From Pseudomonadota bacterium (lineage in GTDB: Bacteria > Pseudomonadota > Alphaproteobacteria > Reyranellales > Reyranellaceae), in assembly GCA_023416135.1 (NCBI GenBank), contig JAEZIF010000437.1, positions 1-37,893 of the forward strand: 37,893 bases of DNA, in the 5' to 3' direction. How positions within the stretch are numbered: position 1 is the stretch's first letter; the number at the start of each line of letters is the position of its first letter. The notes beneath the pieces were generated by a model. The model was not told the origin of the DNA and made no database searches. It was given only the letters and a program-made list of their open reading frames with translations. The position numbers and the translations under genes are program-made. This document shows, piece by piece, positions 7,102 through 15,020 of the stretch.

Positions 7102-8214
7102 ATGGACCAACCTCAGGAAAGGCCCCGGCTGAAAGTCGTGCAGCAGGCTCCTGAAAGGCGGCTGCGCATCCTGGTCGTCAGCGACGACGCCCTCGTCACG
7201 GACGTGCTGAAAAGCGCCTTCGCCGCGGTGCAGAACGCCCTCCTGAATATTGCGCCGGACGGCGAGAGCGCGATCCGCGAGCTGGCTGCCGGACCCTGCG
7301 ATCTCGTGGCGGTGGATCCTGCAACCACAGCCGACGGCTTCGCGCTCCTCAAGCACGTCAAGGACAACTACCGCTGGACCGCCACGCTGGTCGCCACCGC
7401 CAACCAGGAGCCGCAGTTCCTGCGCCAGGCGGTCAAGTGCCGAATCGACGGCCTGATCTTCAGGCCGACGTCGTCCAGCGAGTTCGTCGAGCAGTGCCTG
7501 CTACTGGCCACCGCCGTGAACGAGCGCCGCCTGCGCCAGCAGAAGCGCGTACTGGCGATCGGCGCTCACCCCGACGACGTCGAGATCGGCTGCGGCGGGA
7601 CGCTGGCCAAGCACCATGCCGACTACGACGTGCTGCATATCCTGACCCTGTCACGCGGTGCGGCGGGCGGCGACGTGAACATCCGCGCGGTCGAGGCGAA
7701 CAATGCCGCGGCTCTGATCCGGGCGCACTTGACGATGGCGAACCTGCGCGACACCCATATCTCCGACGGTGCCGAGACGATCTCGATCATCGAGGCTGCG
7801 GTCCTGGGGCTTCGTCCCACGCACGTCTACACGCACTCGCTCGAGGACACGCACCAGGACCATCGCGCAGTCCATGCCGCGAGCCTGGTGGCCGCGCGTG
7901 GCGTGGCCAATGTCTACTGCTACCAGACGCCGTCCTCGACGACGGACTTCAAGCCTCAGCGCTTCGTCGACATCACCCACTTCATCGACAAGAAGATCGA
8001 GTTGATCGGCGCCTACAGGAGCCAGGTCGACCGCATGGAATCGATCCAGCCCGACCTCATCGTGTCGACGGCGCGTTACTGGGGTCGCTTCGCCGGCTAC
8101 GTGCTGGCCGAGCCGCTGCGCATCATTCGCCAGCGCGACAGCGAGATGGCGCTGGAAGGGGCCGAGGAACAATCGGAAGCGCAGCCGATGTCCGCCGCCA
8201 ACAGCGGAGACTGA
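7102..8214 (+). CDS. receiver domain fused to PIG-L/LmbE-family deacetylase
   Basis: 370 aa, two domains. Residues about 20-140 form a response-regulator receiver: acidic pair D28-D29, phospho-acceptor candidate D72 (LVAVDP) and T99. The normally invariant Lys is replaced by Arg (FRP, R121). Residues about 148-310 form a PIG-L/LmbE zinc-dependent de-N-acetylase: AHPDD at 155-159 and HQDH at 251-254, the metal and catalytic motifs. Family enzymes remove acetyl groups from GlcNAc-linked substrates. No signal peptide, so it is cytoplasmic, unlike the periplasmic deacetylase PgaB. Start at ATG 7102; a GTG at 7087 overlapping the upstream TGA is an alternative. The fusion is unusual and suggests signal-controlled deacetylation. 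Confidence 0.88.
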   Translation: MDQPQERPRLKVVQQAPERRLRILVVSDDALVTDVLKSAFAAVQNALLNIAPDGESAIRELAAGPCDLVAVDPATTADGFALLKHVKDNYRWTATLVATANQEPQFLRQAVKCRIDGLIFRPTSSSEFVEQCLLLATAVNERRLRQQKRVLAIGAHPDDVEIGCGGTLAKHHADYDVLHILTLSRGAAGGDVNIRAVEANNAAALIRAHLTMANLRDTHISDGAETISIIEAAVLGLRPTHVYTHSLEDTHQDHRAVHAASLVAARGVANVYCYQTPSSTTDFKPQRFVDITHFIDKKIELIGAYRSQVDRMESIQPDLIVSTARYWGRFAGYVLAEPLRIIRQRDSEMALEGAEEQSEAQPMSAANSGD

Positions 8215-8224
8215 GGGGAAGACC

Positions 8225-9196
8225 ATGCGGATACTGATAACCGGCGCGGGGGGCGCCGCGGCCATCAGCGTGTGGAAGAGCCTGGGAGCTGACCACGAGC
8301 TGCACATGGCGGACATGGACCCGCTGGCTGCCGGCCTCTATCTCGTGCCCCCGGACCGGCGCCTGATCATCCCGCGCGGCGACACGCCCGAGTTGGTGCC
8401 AGCGCTTCACAAAGCTTGCAAGGAGCGGCGCATCGAGGCCCTGCTGCCGACGGTCGATGCCGAGCTCGCACCGGTCGCGGCAGTGCGCGACAGCTTCGCC
8501 GCGATCGGCGTGGCGCTGCCGATCTCCGGCATCGCCTGCCTGAGCATCTGCCGCGACAAGCAGCTCCTGATGGAGGCCGTCGACGGCAAGGTGCCGATTC
8601 CGGCCAACGAGCCGCTGACCGAGGCGGTGGCGGCGCGCATCGATTCCTTTCCGCGCTTCGCCAAGCCCCGCGCGGGCGCGGGTTCGCGGGGCGTCGCCAA
8701 GATCAACAGTCGCGCCGACCTCGACAAGCAGCCCAAGGACGGCTCGGTGATCCTGCAGGAATACCTGCCGGGCGAAGAGTATTCGGTCGATGTCTACGTG
8801 CGCGGCGACGGCCGCGTCATCGCCGCTGTGCCGCGCGACCGCATGAAGATCGATTCGGGCATCGCCGTCGCCTCGCGCACGCTCAACCTGCCGGGCCTCA
8901 TGCAGTCGGCGATCCGCGCCGCCGAGGTGATCGGCATTCGCGGCTGCGCCAATGTGCAGTTCAAGCGGGCGGCCGACGGCGTGTTCAAGCTGCTGGAAGT
9001 CAACCCGCGCTTTCCCGGCACCTTGCCGCTGACCACGGCGGCCGGCATCGACATGCCCAAGCTCATGGTCGACGAGCTGATGGGTCGGCCGGTGCCCGAC
9101 AAGCTGATGCCGTTCAAGGAGATGATGGTGGTGCGCTACTGGACCGAGCACTTCTTCGATGTCCGGGAATGGGAGGCGCTGTGCCGCCAGCCCTGA
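8225..9196 (+). CDS. ATP-grasp family carboxylate-amine ligase-like protein
   Basis: 323 aa. The N-terminal Rossmann-like pre-ATP-grasp domain starts MRILITGAGGAAAISVWKSL, then an ATP-grasp domain (about 105-300) follows with RFAKPRAGAGSRGV (ATP-binding Lys/Arg loop), ILQEYLPGEEYSVDVY and the metal-binding end FKLLEVNPRFPG. Layout resembles carbamoyl-phosphate-synthase-like/PylC-type ligases that join a carboxylate to an amine through an acyl phosphate. AGGGGAAGA lies 2-10 nt upstream of the ATG. It follows the receiver-PIG-L gene by 10 bp and overlaps the phosphatase gene by 16 bp, so it belongs to the same unit. It may attach an amino acid or similar group to a sugar freed by the deacetylase (inference). 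Substrate unknown. Confidence 0.85.
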   Translation: MRILITGAGGAAAISVWKSLGADHELHMADMDPLAAGLYLVPPDRRLIIPRGDTPELVPALHKACKERRIEALLPTVDAELAPVAAVRDSFAAIGVALPISGIACLSICRDKQLLMEAVDGKVPIPANEPLTEAVAARIDSFPRFAKPRAGAGSRGVAKINSRADLDKQPKDGSVILQEYLPGEEYSVDVYVRGDGRVIAAVPRDRMKIDSGIAVASRTLNLPGLMQSAIRAAEVIGIRGCANVQFKRAADGVFKLLEVNPRFPGTLPLTTAAGIDMPKLMVDELMGRPVPDKLMPFKEMMVVRYWTEHFFDVREWEALCRQP

Positions 9197-9807
9197 CCTG
9201 GCTGGTTCGCCACGGTCAAAGTGCGGCCAACGCCGGCCTGCCCGCCGTCGGCCACGCCGAGACGCCGCTGACGGCGCTCGGCCGGCAGCAGGCGCTCGAG
9301 CTCGCCCGGCGGATCGATCGTCCGCCCGACCTGCTGATCGTGTCCCCCTTCCTGCGGGCGCACGAAACCGCCGCGCCGATTCGCGAACGCTGGCCCGACA
9401 CGCCCTGCGAGGTCTGGCCCATCCAGGAGCTCACCTATCTCAGCCCGGCGCGCTGCCAGGGCACGACGGCCGATACCCGCCGCCCCTGGATCGAAGCCTA
9501 CTGGCAGCGCTCCGACCCTGGCCATCGCGACGGGCCGGACGCCGAATCCTTCGCGGCCTTCGTGGGTCGGCTGGCCGACTTCCACCGCCGCCTATCGGCG
9601 CTCGAGGGCGCCTTCGTGGTCGCCGTCGGACATGGGCAGTTCTTTCGCGCCTATCTGTGGGGCCGCGACAGGCAGTTCGCCGTGGCGCCGCAGGGAATGC
9701 GGGAATACCGGCTGGCCGAGACGGTGCAGCCCATGGCCAACGGCGAGGTCATCGAGCTGAACGGCCTCGAATTCTCCCCTGCCGTTCGAGTCCCCCACCC
9801 CCGCTAG
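9181..9807 (+). CDS. histidine phosphatase family protein
   Basis: 208 aa, phosphoglycerate-mutase-like (branch 1) fold. The phosphohistidine motif is LVRHGQS (H11), with SPFLRAHET (R59), acid candidate E83 (QELTYL) and the second His in VGHGQF (H151). Such enzymes dephosphorylate small phosphorylated metabolites or sugars. The start is GTG at 9181, with GGGAGG 4 nt upstream, inside the ATP-grasp gene; an in-frame ATG at 9169 is possible. Last gene of the polysaccharide-like unit, where it could remove a phosphate from a pathway intermediate (inference). Confidence 0.85.
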   Translation: MPPALTWLVRHGQSAANAGLPAVGHAETPLTALGRQQALELARRIDRPPDLLIVSPFLRAHETAAPIRERWPDTPCEVWPIQELTYLSPARCQGTTADTRRPWIEAYWQRSDPGHRDGPDAESFAAFVGRLADFHRRLSALEGAFVVAVGHGQFFRAYLWGRDRQFAVAPQGMREYRLAETVQPMANGEVIELNGLEFSPAVRVPHPR

Positions 9808-9879
9808 AGAGAGGATCATTCGGCAGTCACCGAACTATTGACCATGGCGGTCTCGTGCGCGCAGGCCTAGCTTTTCGCC

Positions 9880-10581
9880 ATGACCACCGTGAACGCCCTC
9901 TCCGAAGTCGCCGCCCTGATGGGCGACCCCGCACGCGCGTCCATGCTGTCGCTGTTGATGGACGGCCGCGCCCATACCGCGTCCGAGCTCGCGCTCACTG
10001 CCGGCATCACGGCCCAGACCGCGAGCGGACATCTTGCCCGCATGATCGACGGCAACCTGCTCGCCGCCCGCGCACAGGGCCGCAACCGCTTCTATCGACT
10101 GGCCTCGCCCGACGTGGCGCATGCCGTCGAATCCCTGATGGCGCTCGCCGGCACGCGCGCGCCGCCCGCGTCGATGCACGCCGCCTGGCGGCGCGATCCG
10201 GACCTGCGCTTCTGCCGCACATGTTACGATCATCTGGCGGGCCAGGTCGGCATCGCCGTCACCGACGCGCTGACCAAGGCCGGCCATATCGAGCCCAAGG
10301 GTCCGCGCGATTGGAAGCTGACGGAAAGCGGCGGCCTGTTTTGCCAGCGGCTGGGTGTGGACGTGCCCGCGGCGCGGCGCGCCGGCAACCGCCACTTCGC
10401 CCGCCAGTGCCTGGACTGGAGCGAGCGGCGGCCGCACATCTCGGGCGCACTGGGGGCCGCCATCGCCGATACCTTCTTCCGCCGCGGCTGGGCCGAGAAG
10501 CTGCGCCGCAGCCGCACCGTGCGGCTGACCGATTCAGGACGGCGGGCGATGGGCAGTCACTTCGGTGCGACGCTGTCGTGA
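9880..10581 (+). CDS. ArsR-type winged-helix transcription regulator, long form
   Basis: 233 aa. Residues about 1-80 are an ArsR-like winged helix (DPARASMLSLLMDGRAHTAS, recognition helix near TAQTASGHLARM). The remaining 150 residues belong to a longer subgroup with conserved FCRTCYDHLAG (C112 and C115) and HFARQCLDWSERRPH (C177), which may bind a ligand or metal or sense redox. It is not the short 100-aa ArsR with the CVCDL metal site. Leaderless start likely: TAGCTT lies 6 nt before the ATG with no Shine-Dalgarno. It follows the phosphatase gene by 72 bp on the same strand; its target is unknown. Confidence 0.85.
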   Translation: MTTVNALSEVAALMGDPARASMLSLLMDGRAHTASELALTAGITAQTASGHLARMIDGNLLAARAQGRNRFYRLASPDVAHAVESLMALAGTRAPPASMHAAWRRDPDLRFCRTCYDHLAGQVGIAVTDALTKAGHIEPKGPRDWKLTESGGLFCQRLGVDVPAARRAGNRHFARQCLDWSERRPHISGALGAAIADTFFRRGWAEKLRRSRTVRLTDSGRRAMGSHFGATLS

Positions 10582-10633
10582 GGCAGGATCCGTGATGGCG
10601 CCCCGGGCGTAGCGAGGGACCTTTCGAGCGGAC

Positions 10634-11731
10634 TCAAAGGCCCTTCGCTTCGCACGGGGCGACAGGGGTCTTGTAGTCGAAATCATATCCGAACGCGCGC
10701 GGGCCGACGGTCGCGAGGCCCTTCGGCGTCAGGAACAGCTCCGGCGCCGGCAGGGCGATGACGCTGATGCGCTGGCCGTAGCGCAGCATTTCGGTACCGA
10801 CCGCCTCGCCCGCTTCGCTGTCCATGGTGCAGATGATGTCCGGCGTGGTGGCCACGACCTCGCCGTCGCGCCATGCCGCGGCGTACTCGTTCTGGAAGCC
10901 GAGCTCGAGCGTCGAGCCACGATCGCCGTCGAGACCGGCCAGCCGCGCGGTGCCGTGCAAAAAACCCTCGGTCGTGCGTCGCTCGACATCCTGCACCTTG
11001 CCCTTGAACAGCAGAACGCCCTGCTCGGCCTCGATGAGGGCGGCAACGGCGTCGTCGCGGCGGCGGCGCGCTTCGCCGACGATGCGGCCGATGCGGATTG
11101 CCTTGCTGGTGCTGTAGAGGATGCCGTGGTCCTTGACCTCGCGGCCGGTGCGCGGCGCGCGGCAGGCCGACGCGACCGATCCCATCTCGGCGCAGGCCTT
11201 GCGGCTCAGCCGCTCCATCCATTTGGCGCCGGCGACACGCTTGATGATTACCTCGATGCCGCGCACGTCGGACAGCACGGTGGTGAGCATCGGCAGGCCG
11301 GCGATGGCGAAGCTCGTCATCTGCCCTTCGGGAAAGGCGCGGCCCATCGAATCGGCATCGACCGCCGGCAGGCCGGTCACCGCCCCTGCAATCAGCGCGC
11401 GCAACCCGTTGGCGCCGCCGATCTCGCCCGACATGACGGCGCGGAACGGACGCTCGAGATGGTCCTGCAGCGCGAGCAGCGGCCGCGCGACGACCTTGGG
11501 ATCGGGCAGGCGCTCCTGTCCCACCAGGGGCGCGCCGATGCCGGCGACCATGGCAACGAGGTCGTCGTCGGCGAGGTCTTTCGGGTCGATCAGCGAGACA
11601 CGCGCGCCGCCGTCGTACAGGGCAAGCAGGTTGACGTAGGAGAGATAGGGGTTGCCACCGCCGCCGGCGCCTAGAATCCAGGCGCCCGTCGCCAACGGTT
11701 CGAGCTCGTCGCGCTGGAGTTCGCGCATCAT
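10634..11731 (-). CDS. DUF917 / S-methyl-thiohydantoin desulfurase-family protein
   Basis: 365 aa. It opens with LATGAWILGAGGGGNPYLS, the glycine-rich signature of DUF917, and continues with VMSGEIGGANGLRALIAGA and VDADSMGRAFPE, both typical. Members are often encoded beside hydantoinases or nucleophile-utilisation genes; some act on thiohydantoins. The start is ATG at 11731 (a second ATG follows directly), overlapping the TGA of the upstream phosphoesterase gene (ATGATGA). No hydantoinase gene is nearby, so substrate assignment is open. The longer in-frame extension upstream is arginine-rich antisense sequence and was rejected. Confidence 0.88.
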   Translation of the reverse strand: MMRELQRDELEPLATGAWILGAGGGGNPYLSYVNLLALYDGGARVSLIDPKDLADDDLVAMVAGIGAPLVGQERLPDPKVVARPLLALQDHLERPFRAVMSGEIGGANGLRALIAGAVTGLPAVDADSMGRAFPEGQMTSFAIAGLPMLTTVLSDVRGIEVIIKRVAGAKWMERLSRKACAEMGSVASACRAPRTGREVKDHGILYSTSKAIRIGRIVGEARRRRDDAVAALIEAEQGVLLFKGKVQDVERRTTEGFLHGTARLAGLDGDRGSTLELGFQNEYAAAWRDGEVVATTPDIICTMDSEAGEAVGTEMLRYGQRISVIALPAPELFLTPKGLATVGPRAFGYDFDYKTPVAPCEAKGL

Positions 11732-13095
11732 CGGGAGACCAGCGCCGACGCCATGAGCTCCGTTCCCCGGAAAGGCTGATCGGCCGGACCACGCGAGCCG
11801 TGGCCGACGGCCCAGCGATCGGGCCACTGCAGGCGCTCCGCGCCCCAGGCCGACGCACCGGCAAGCGACGACCAGTCCGCCTCGTCCACGCGACGGCACA
11901 GGAAACCACCCGGCCCCATGCCCGCATGAATGACCAGTTGGAGGTCGAGCGGTGAATCCGCCGTGATCGCCGGCCCGTGCCAATAGTGCGGGCTGCGACG
12001 CGCTTCGGGCCCGATGATGACGGTCAGCCGCTGGTCGAGCCCGCGCAGGCCGATCCACAACGGCATCTGCAGATCCGGCCGAAAGCCCGACAGCAGCGTC
12101 TGCGCCGCGCCGTCGCCGGCCGCCGCGGCGCGGCCGGTGAAGCGCAGGCCGAGAAGGCGATCATCGAAGGGGCCGCCCGCGAGAGCCGCCTCGCTTTCGC
12201 CGGCCGGCAGCACGCACCATTGGGCGACATCGGTCAACGGCAACGGCCACGACAGGCGTTCGCGCACCCGGCCTTCGGTGTCCAACACCTGATAGCGCAT
12301 GCCCTCGGCGTCGAGCGCGCCCTGGACACAATGCAGGTACTCCACGCCTTCGGGCATGCGATGCGCCGTTCCCGCGCCAGCCGTGCAGACCTGCAGCACG
12401 CCGCGATGGACCTGGACATCGAAGGCGAGGATGTGGCTGCACAGATATGCCAGCACGCCACCCTCGACCAGCACGTTCCAGAACGCGCCCGCATGCTCGG
12501 GCCCGATCTCCCTCTGGTAGGCGCCGGAGAAGCCGTTGATCGGGAACACGGGATGATGGCCGAGGACCAGCTTGTGGCGCGCGTCGGCATGGCGATGGAG
12601 CACCTCGCGCAACCACGTCGTCTCGACATGACCCTCGCCACCCAGGCCGGTCCACGTCGTATGGACGAAGACCATCAGCAGGTCGCGGCGTCTCACGAAG
12701 TAGGACAGGCCCTCCTGCCCCGGAGGCCCGTTGCGCGGCAGATGGGCGAGCATCGCGCTGAACGTCGCCTCGCTCATCGCGTCATAGGTCGTGTGGTTGC
12801 TGGTCGTGTTCCAGAGCGGGATCGCCCGGCGGTCGAGCCACGCCATCTCGTGGTGCAGCCAGTGGCGCCACTGCGCCTCGAGCTCGCCGCGGTCGGCGGT
12901 ATAGCCCGCGACCTCGTCGCCCAGGAAGGCGATGAACTCCGGCGGCGGCTCGAGACGCTGGACGATGGCGTTGACCGACGCGAAGGTCCTTTCGTGGACC
13001 GCGCCGGCGATGCCCGAGCACGAATCGCCGTAGACCACGAACTGATGGCCTTGTCCGCGCGGCACCAGAGCGGGAAGCCGGGTGCCGGCCGACAT
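11728..13095 (-). CDS. calcineurin-like metallophosphoesterase with atypical metal motifs
   Basis: 455 aa. The N-terminal part (about 15-260) has a metallophosphoesterase layout: YGDSCSG (D24), FLGDEVAGY (D60), TTSNHTTYD (N100 and H101), LGHHPVF (H180) and CSHILAFD (H221). The usual DxH of block 1 reads D-S-C and the final GHxH reads SHIL, so two metal ligands are missing or moved; activity is uncertain. Residues about 290-455 (PLWIGLRGLDQRLTVIIG, LDLQLVIHAGMGPGGFLCRR) look like a beta-rich C-terminal domain that could bind a ligand. Cotranslated with the DUF917 gene. No signal peptide seen. Confidence 0.72.
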   Translation of the reverse strand: MSAGTRLPALVPRGQGHQFVVYGDSCSGIAGAVHERTFASVNAIVQRLEPPPEFIAFLGDEVAGYTADRGELEAQWRHWLHHEMAWLDRRAIPLWNTTSNHTTYDAMSEATFSAMLAHLPRNGPPGQEGLSYFVRRRDLLMVFVHTTWTGLGGEGHVETTWLREVLHRHADARHKLVLGHHPVFPINGFSGAYQREIGPEHAGAFWNVLVEGGVLAYLCSHILAFDVQVHRGVLQVCTAGAGTAHRMPEGVEYLHCVQGALDAEGMRYQVLDTEGRVRERLSWPLPLTDVAQWCVLPAGESEAALAGGPFDDRLLGLRFTGRAAAAGDGAAQTLLSGFRPDLQMPLWIGLRGLDQRLTVIIGPEARRSPHYWHGPAITADSPLDLQLVIHAGMGPGGFLCRRVDEADWSSLAGASAWGAERLQWPDRWAVGHGSRGPADQPFRGTELMASALVSR

Positions 13096-13099
13096 GGGT

Positions 13100-13624
13100 C
13101 TAGCGCGCCTGGCTTGCCGGGCCGCCGGCAGCGCTACGATCGAGGCGAGCCTTACCGAAGGTCAAGCCCTCGCCCGACGGGATCTTGGCGATCTGCGAGG
13201 CGCGCAGGAATTTCTCCTCGCCCACCGTCAGGTAGATGTTGGTGAAGAGGAGCGAGCGCGTCTGGCGCACGACCTCGGCGCGGCCCTCGACCCAGTCGCC
13301 GACCTTGGCCGGCGCCACGAAGTCGAAGGTCATGCTGACCGTCGGCAGGAACTTGCGCAGGCCGACCAGCGTGCCGCCGCCCATCGTGCCCACCAGGTCG
13401 GCCACCGTCATCATCATGCCGCCGTGCAGGCCGCCAGCCGGATTGCACATGTGCTGGTGCACGCGAAAGCCCAGGACGAACTCATCGCGCGTGCCCTTGG
13501 CGCCGCGCTTGGCGTAGAGCGTGCCGATGTGGCTGTTGAAGGTGGTCTCGGGCCGGTCGCGGTCGAAATCGATGCGCAGGAAACCTTCTGGCGGCCTGTC
13601 ATCCGGGAAGTGGGCTTCAGCCAA
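13100..13624 (-). CDS. PaaI-type hotdog thioesterase with TTG start
   Basis: 174-aa hotdog protein. The core NPAGGLHGGMMMTVADLVG carries the HGG helix of the PaaI/YigI acyl-CoA thioesterase group, and TVSMTFDFVAPAKVGDWVEG is the following strand pair. There is no ATG near the beginning. TTG at 13622-13624 starts two bases after the stop of the upstream thioesterase gene and is preceded by CAGGGG at 6 nt spacing, so I take it as the start. Hydrolyses acyl-CoA thioesters by family; substrate unknown. It forms a tandem with the next gene upstream, possibly a heteromer. Confidence 0.8.
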   Translation of the reverse strand: MAEAHFPDDRPPEGFLRIDFDRDRPETTFNSHIGTLYAKRGAKGTRDEFVLGFRVHQHMCNPAGGLHGGMMMTVADLVGTMGGGTLVGLRKFLPTVSMTFDFVAPAKVGDWVEGRAEVVRQTRSLLFTNIYLTVGEEKFLRASQIAKIPSGEGLTFGKARLDRSAAGGPASQAR

Positions 13625-13626
13625 GT

Positions 13627-14049
13627 CTAACCCCTGCGCGTGATCGTGCGCTGGCGGCTCAGGAGCGCGAACGCGCCCAGCCCCGTCAGCACTTCGTGGC
13701 GCGGACCATAGAGACGGCCCCTCACCTGCGCCACATGCTCGTCGTGACCGATGACCTCCCCCTCGGCCTGCAGCCACTCGCCGACGCGGCCGGGGCTGAG
13801 ATAGTCGAGCGACAGGCGCACCGTCACCGCCCGGCGGTCCAGCGCGTGGAGCACCGCCGTGCCCATCGCCGAATCGAGGAACGCCGCCAGCATGCCGCCA
13901 TGCACGATGCCGAGCGCATTGGCGTGCTGCGGGCCGGGCAGGAAGCCGCGGATGGCGCGGTCGCCGTCGATCTTCTCGAACCACGGCCCGTTGGCCGCGG
14001 CGAAACCGGACGCTTCGGTGAGCTTGCGAAAGCCTGGGGGGATGGCCAC
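13627..14049 (-). CDS. PaaI-type hotdog thioesterase
   Basis: 140 aa, a single hotdog domain with ANALGIVHGGMLAAFLDSAMG (the HGG...D catalytic helix) and VTVRLSLDYLSPGRVGEW. Family role is cleavage of acyl-CoA thioesters. The start is GTG at 14047-14049. No Shine-Dalgarno is present; instead TACAAT (14060-14055) lies 5 nt upstream and GTGACC (14084-14079) 18 nt before that, which fits a leaderless transcript starting at the GTG. The downstream neighbour is a related but distinct thioesterase two bases away. Confidence 0.88.
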   Translation of the reverse strand: MAIPPGFRKLTEASGFAAANGPWFEKIDGDRAIRGFLPGPQHANALGIVHGGMLAAFLDSAMGTAVLHALDRRAVTVRLSLDYLSPGRVGEWLQAEGEVIGHDEHVAQVRGRLYGPRHEVLTGLGAFALLSRQRTITRRG

Positions 14050-14157
14050 GGGCCATTGTAGAGCATGAAAGCCGAAGGGGTCACGAGCACCCGCAACGAT
14101 GGCTCGCGACCCCTCCGCCGCCTCCCCGGGGTGGATGCGTGGGGAGGCAGAGACCGT

Positions 14158-14904
14158 TCAGGCGATACCCACCATCAGGACCAGGCTGTAGCCGACGTAG
14201 TAGGTCGCGATGGTGGTGATGATGCGGTTCGACCAGACGCGGAACTGCTTGTCCGAGAGCTTCTCGAGCAGCAGCTTGCCGAGCGAGGTGCCGATCATCG
14301 ACGAGGCGACGGCGATGGCAAGGAACCACGGCTCGACCGATCCCGCCCGGTCGATCAGCGCGCCGAAGTAGACGAGCTTCAGGCTGTGGCTGAAGAGCTG
14401 GCAGGCAGCCTTGGTGGCGATGATCTGCCGGCGCTCGAGCGTCGTGCGCAGGAACAGCGTGTCGAGCAACGGGCCGGTGACGCCGGCGACCAGCATCAGC
14501 ATCATGCAGATGGCGCTGCCGCCCAGCATCTGGCCGGGGCCGAGGCTGCGCGGCAGCACGCTGTCGGGGATGGCCCGCACGATGAACGGCGAGATGCCGA
14601 GCAGCAGCAGCGCCACCGCCCGGTCGGGCACGTAGAGCCAGAGCGACCACAGGCCGAGCGCGAGCAGGCTGCCGACGATGCTGGCCGCCGCGATCTTCCA
14701 CTCGATGTGTCGCCACCACAGGAAGGCGCGCCAGCCGTTGGAGGCCATCTGGGTAACCGCGTGCAGCACCATGGCCTGGGGCAAGGGCATGACCACCAGC
14801 AGCACGCCGATCAGGATCAGGCCGCCCGCCATTCCGAAAACACCCGACAGCAGCGCGGTCAGGATCATCAGGGCCGACAGGCCGGCGGCGAGCAGGGCAG
14901 TCAT
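14158..14904 (-). CDS. TauE/SafE (sulfite-exporter) family permease
   Basis: 248 aa, about seven to eight membrane helices. The N-terminal repeat reads ALLSGVFGMAGGLILIGVL, the typical SGVFGxAGG signature, and the C-terminal repeat includes SMIGTSLGKLLLEKLSDKQF. Members export sulfite, sulfoacetate or other organic anions; substrate unknown here. The start is ATG at 14904 with GGAG 8 nt upstream. It is transcribed away from a LysR gene across a 116-bp gap containing AT-rich inverted repeats, a layout that suggests the LysR protein controls it. Confidence 0.88.
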   Translation of the reverse strand: MTALLAAGLSALMILTALLSGVFGMAGGLILIGVLLVVMPLPQAMVLHAVTQMASNGWRAFLWWRHIEWKIAAASIVGSLLALGLWSLWLYVPDRAVALLLLGISPFIVRAIPDSVLPRSLGPGQMLGGSAICMMLMLVAGVTGPLLDTLFLRTTLERRQIIATKAACQLFSHSLKLVYFGALIDRAGSVEPWFLAIAVASSMIGTSLGKLLLEKLSDKQFRVWSNRIITTIATYYVGYSLVLMVGIA

Positions 14905-14964
14905 GACGGCGTCTCCGGTAGCGAAGCGCCGCGAGCATGGGCGTGCGATGTGCACACTTCAAAT

Positions 14965-14999
14965 ATATGATAAGTCTCTTTTACATATCTTGATCATAT
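14965..14999. promoter_or_regulatory. candidate LysR operator between tauE-type gene and LysR gene
   Basis: An AT-rich island within GC-rich DNA carries a perfect inverted repeat: ATATGAT (14965-14971) and ATCATAT (14993-14999). A nested pair, CATAT (14984-14988) and ATATG (14996-15000), overlaps it. LysR proteins bind dyads with A/T-rich arms in such divergent gaps. It also probably holds both promoters. Direct evidence is the symmetry and position only. Confidence 0.45.
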
Positions 15000-15020
15000 G
15001 CCTGGCAAAAGAGGGCCGCC

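Noticed and set aside
14121..14147. Hairpin CCTCCCC/GGGGAGG after the TauE/SafE gene
   Set aside because: The stem is real but the loop is 13 nt and no U-run follows on either strand, so I do not call a terminator.
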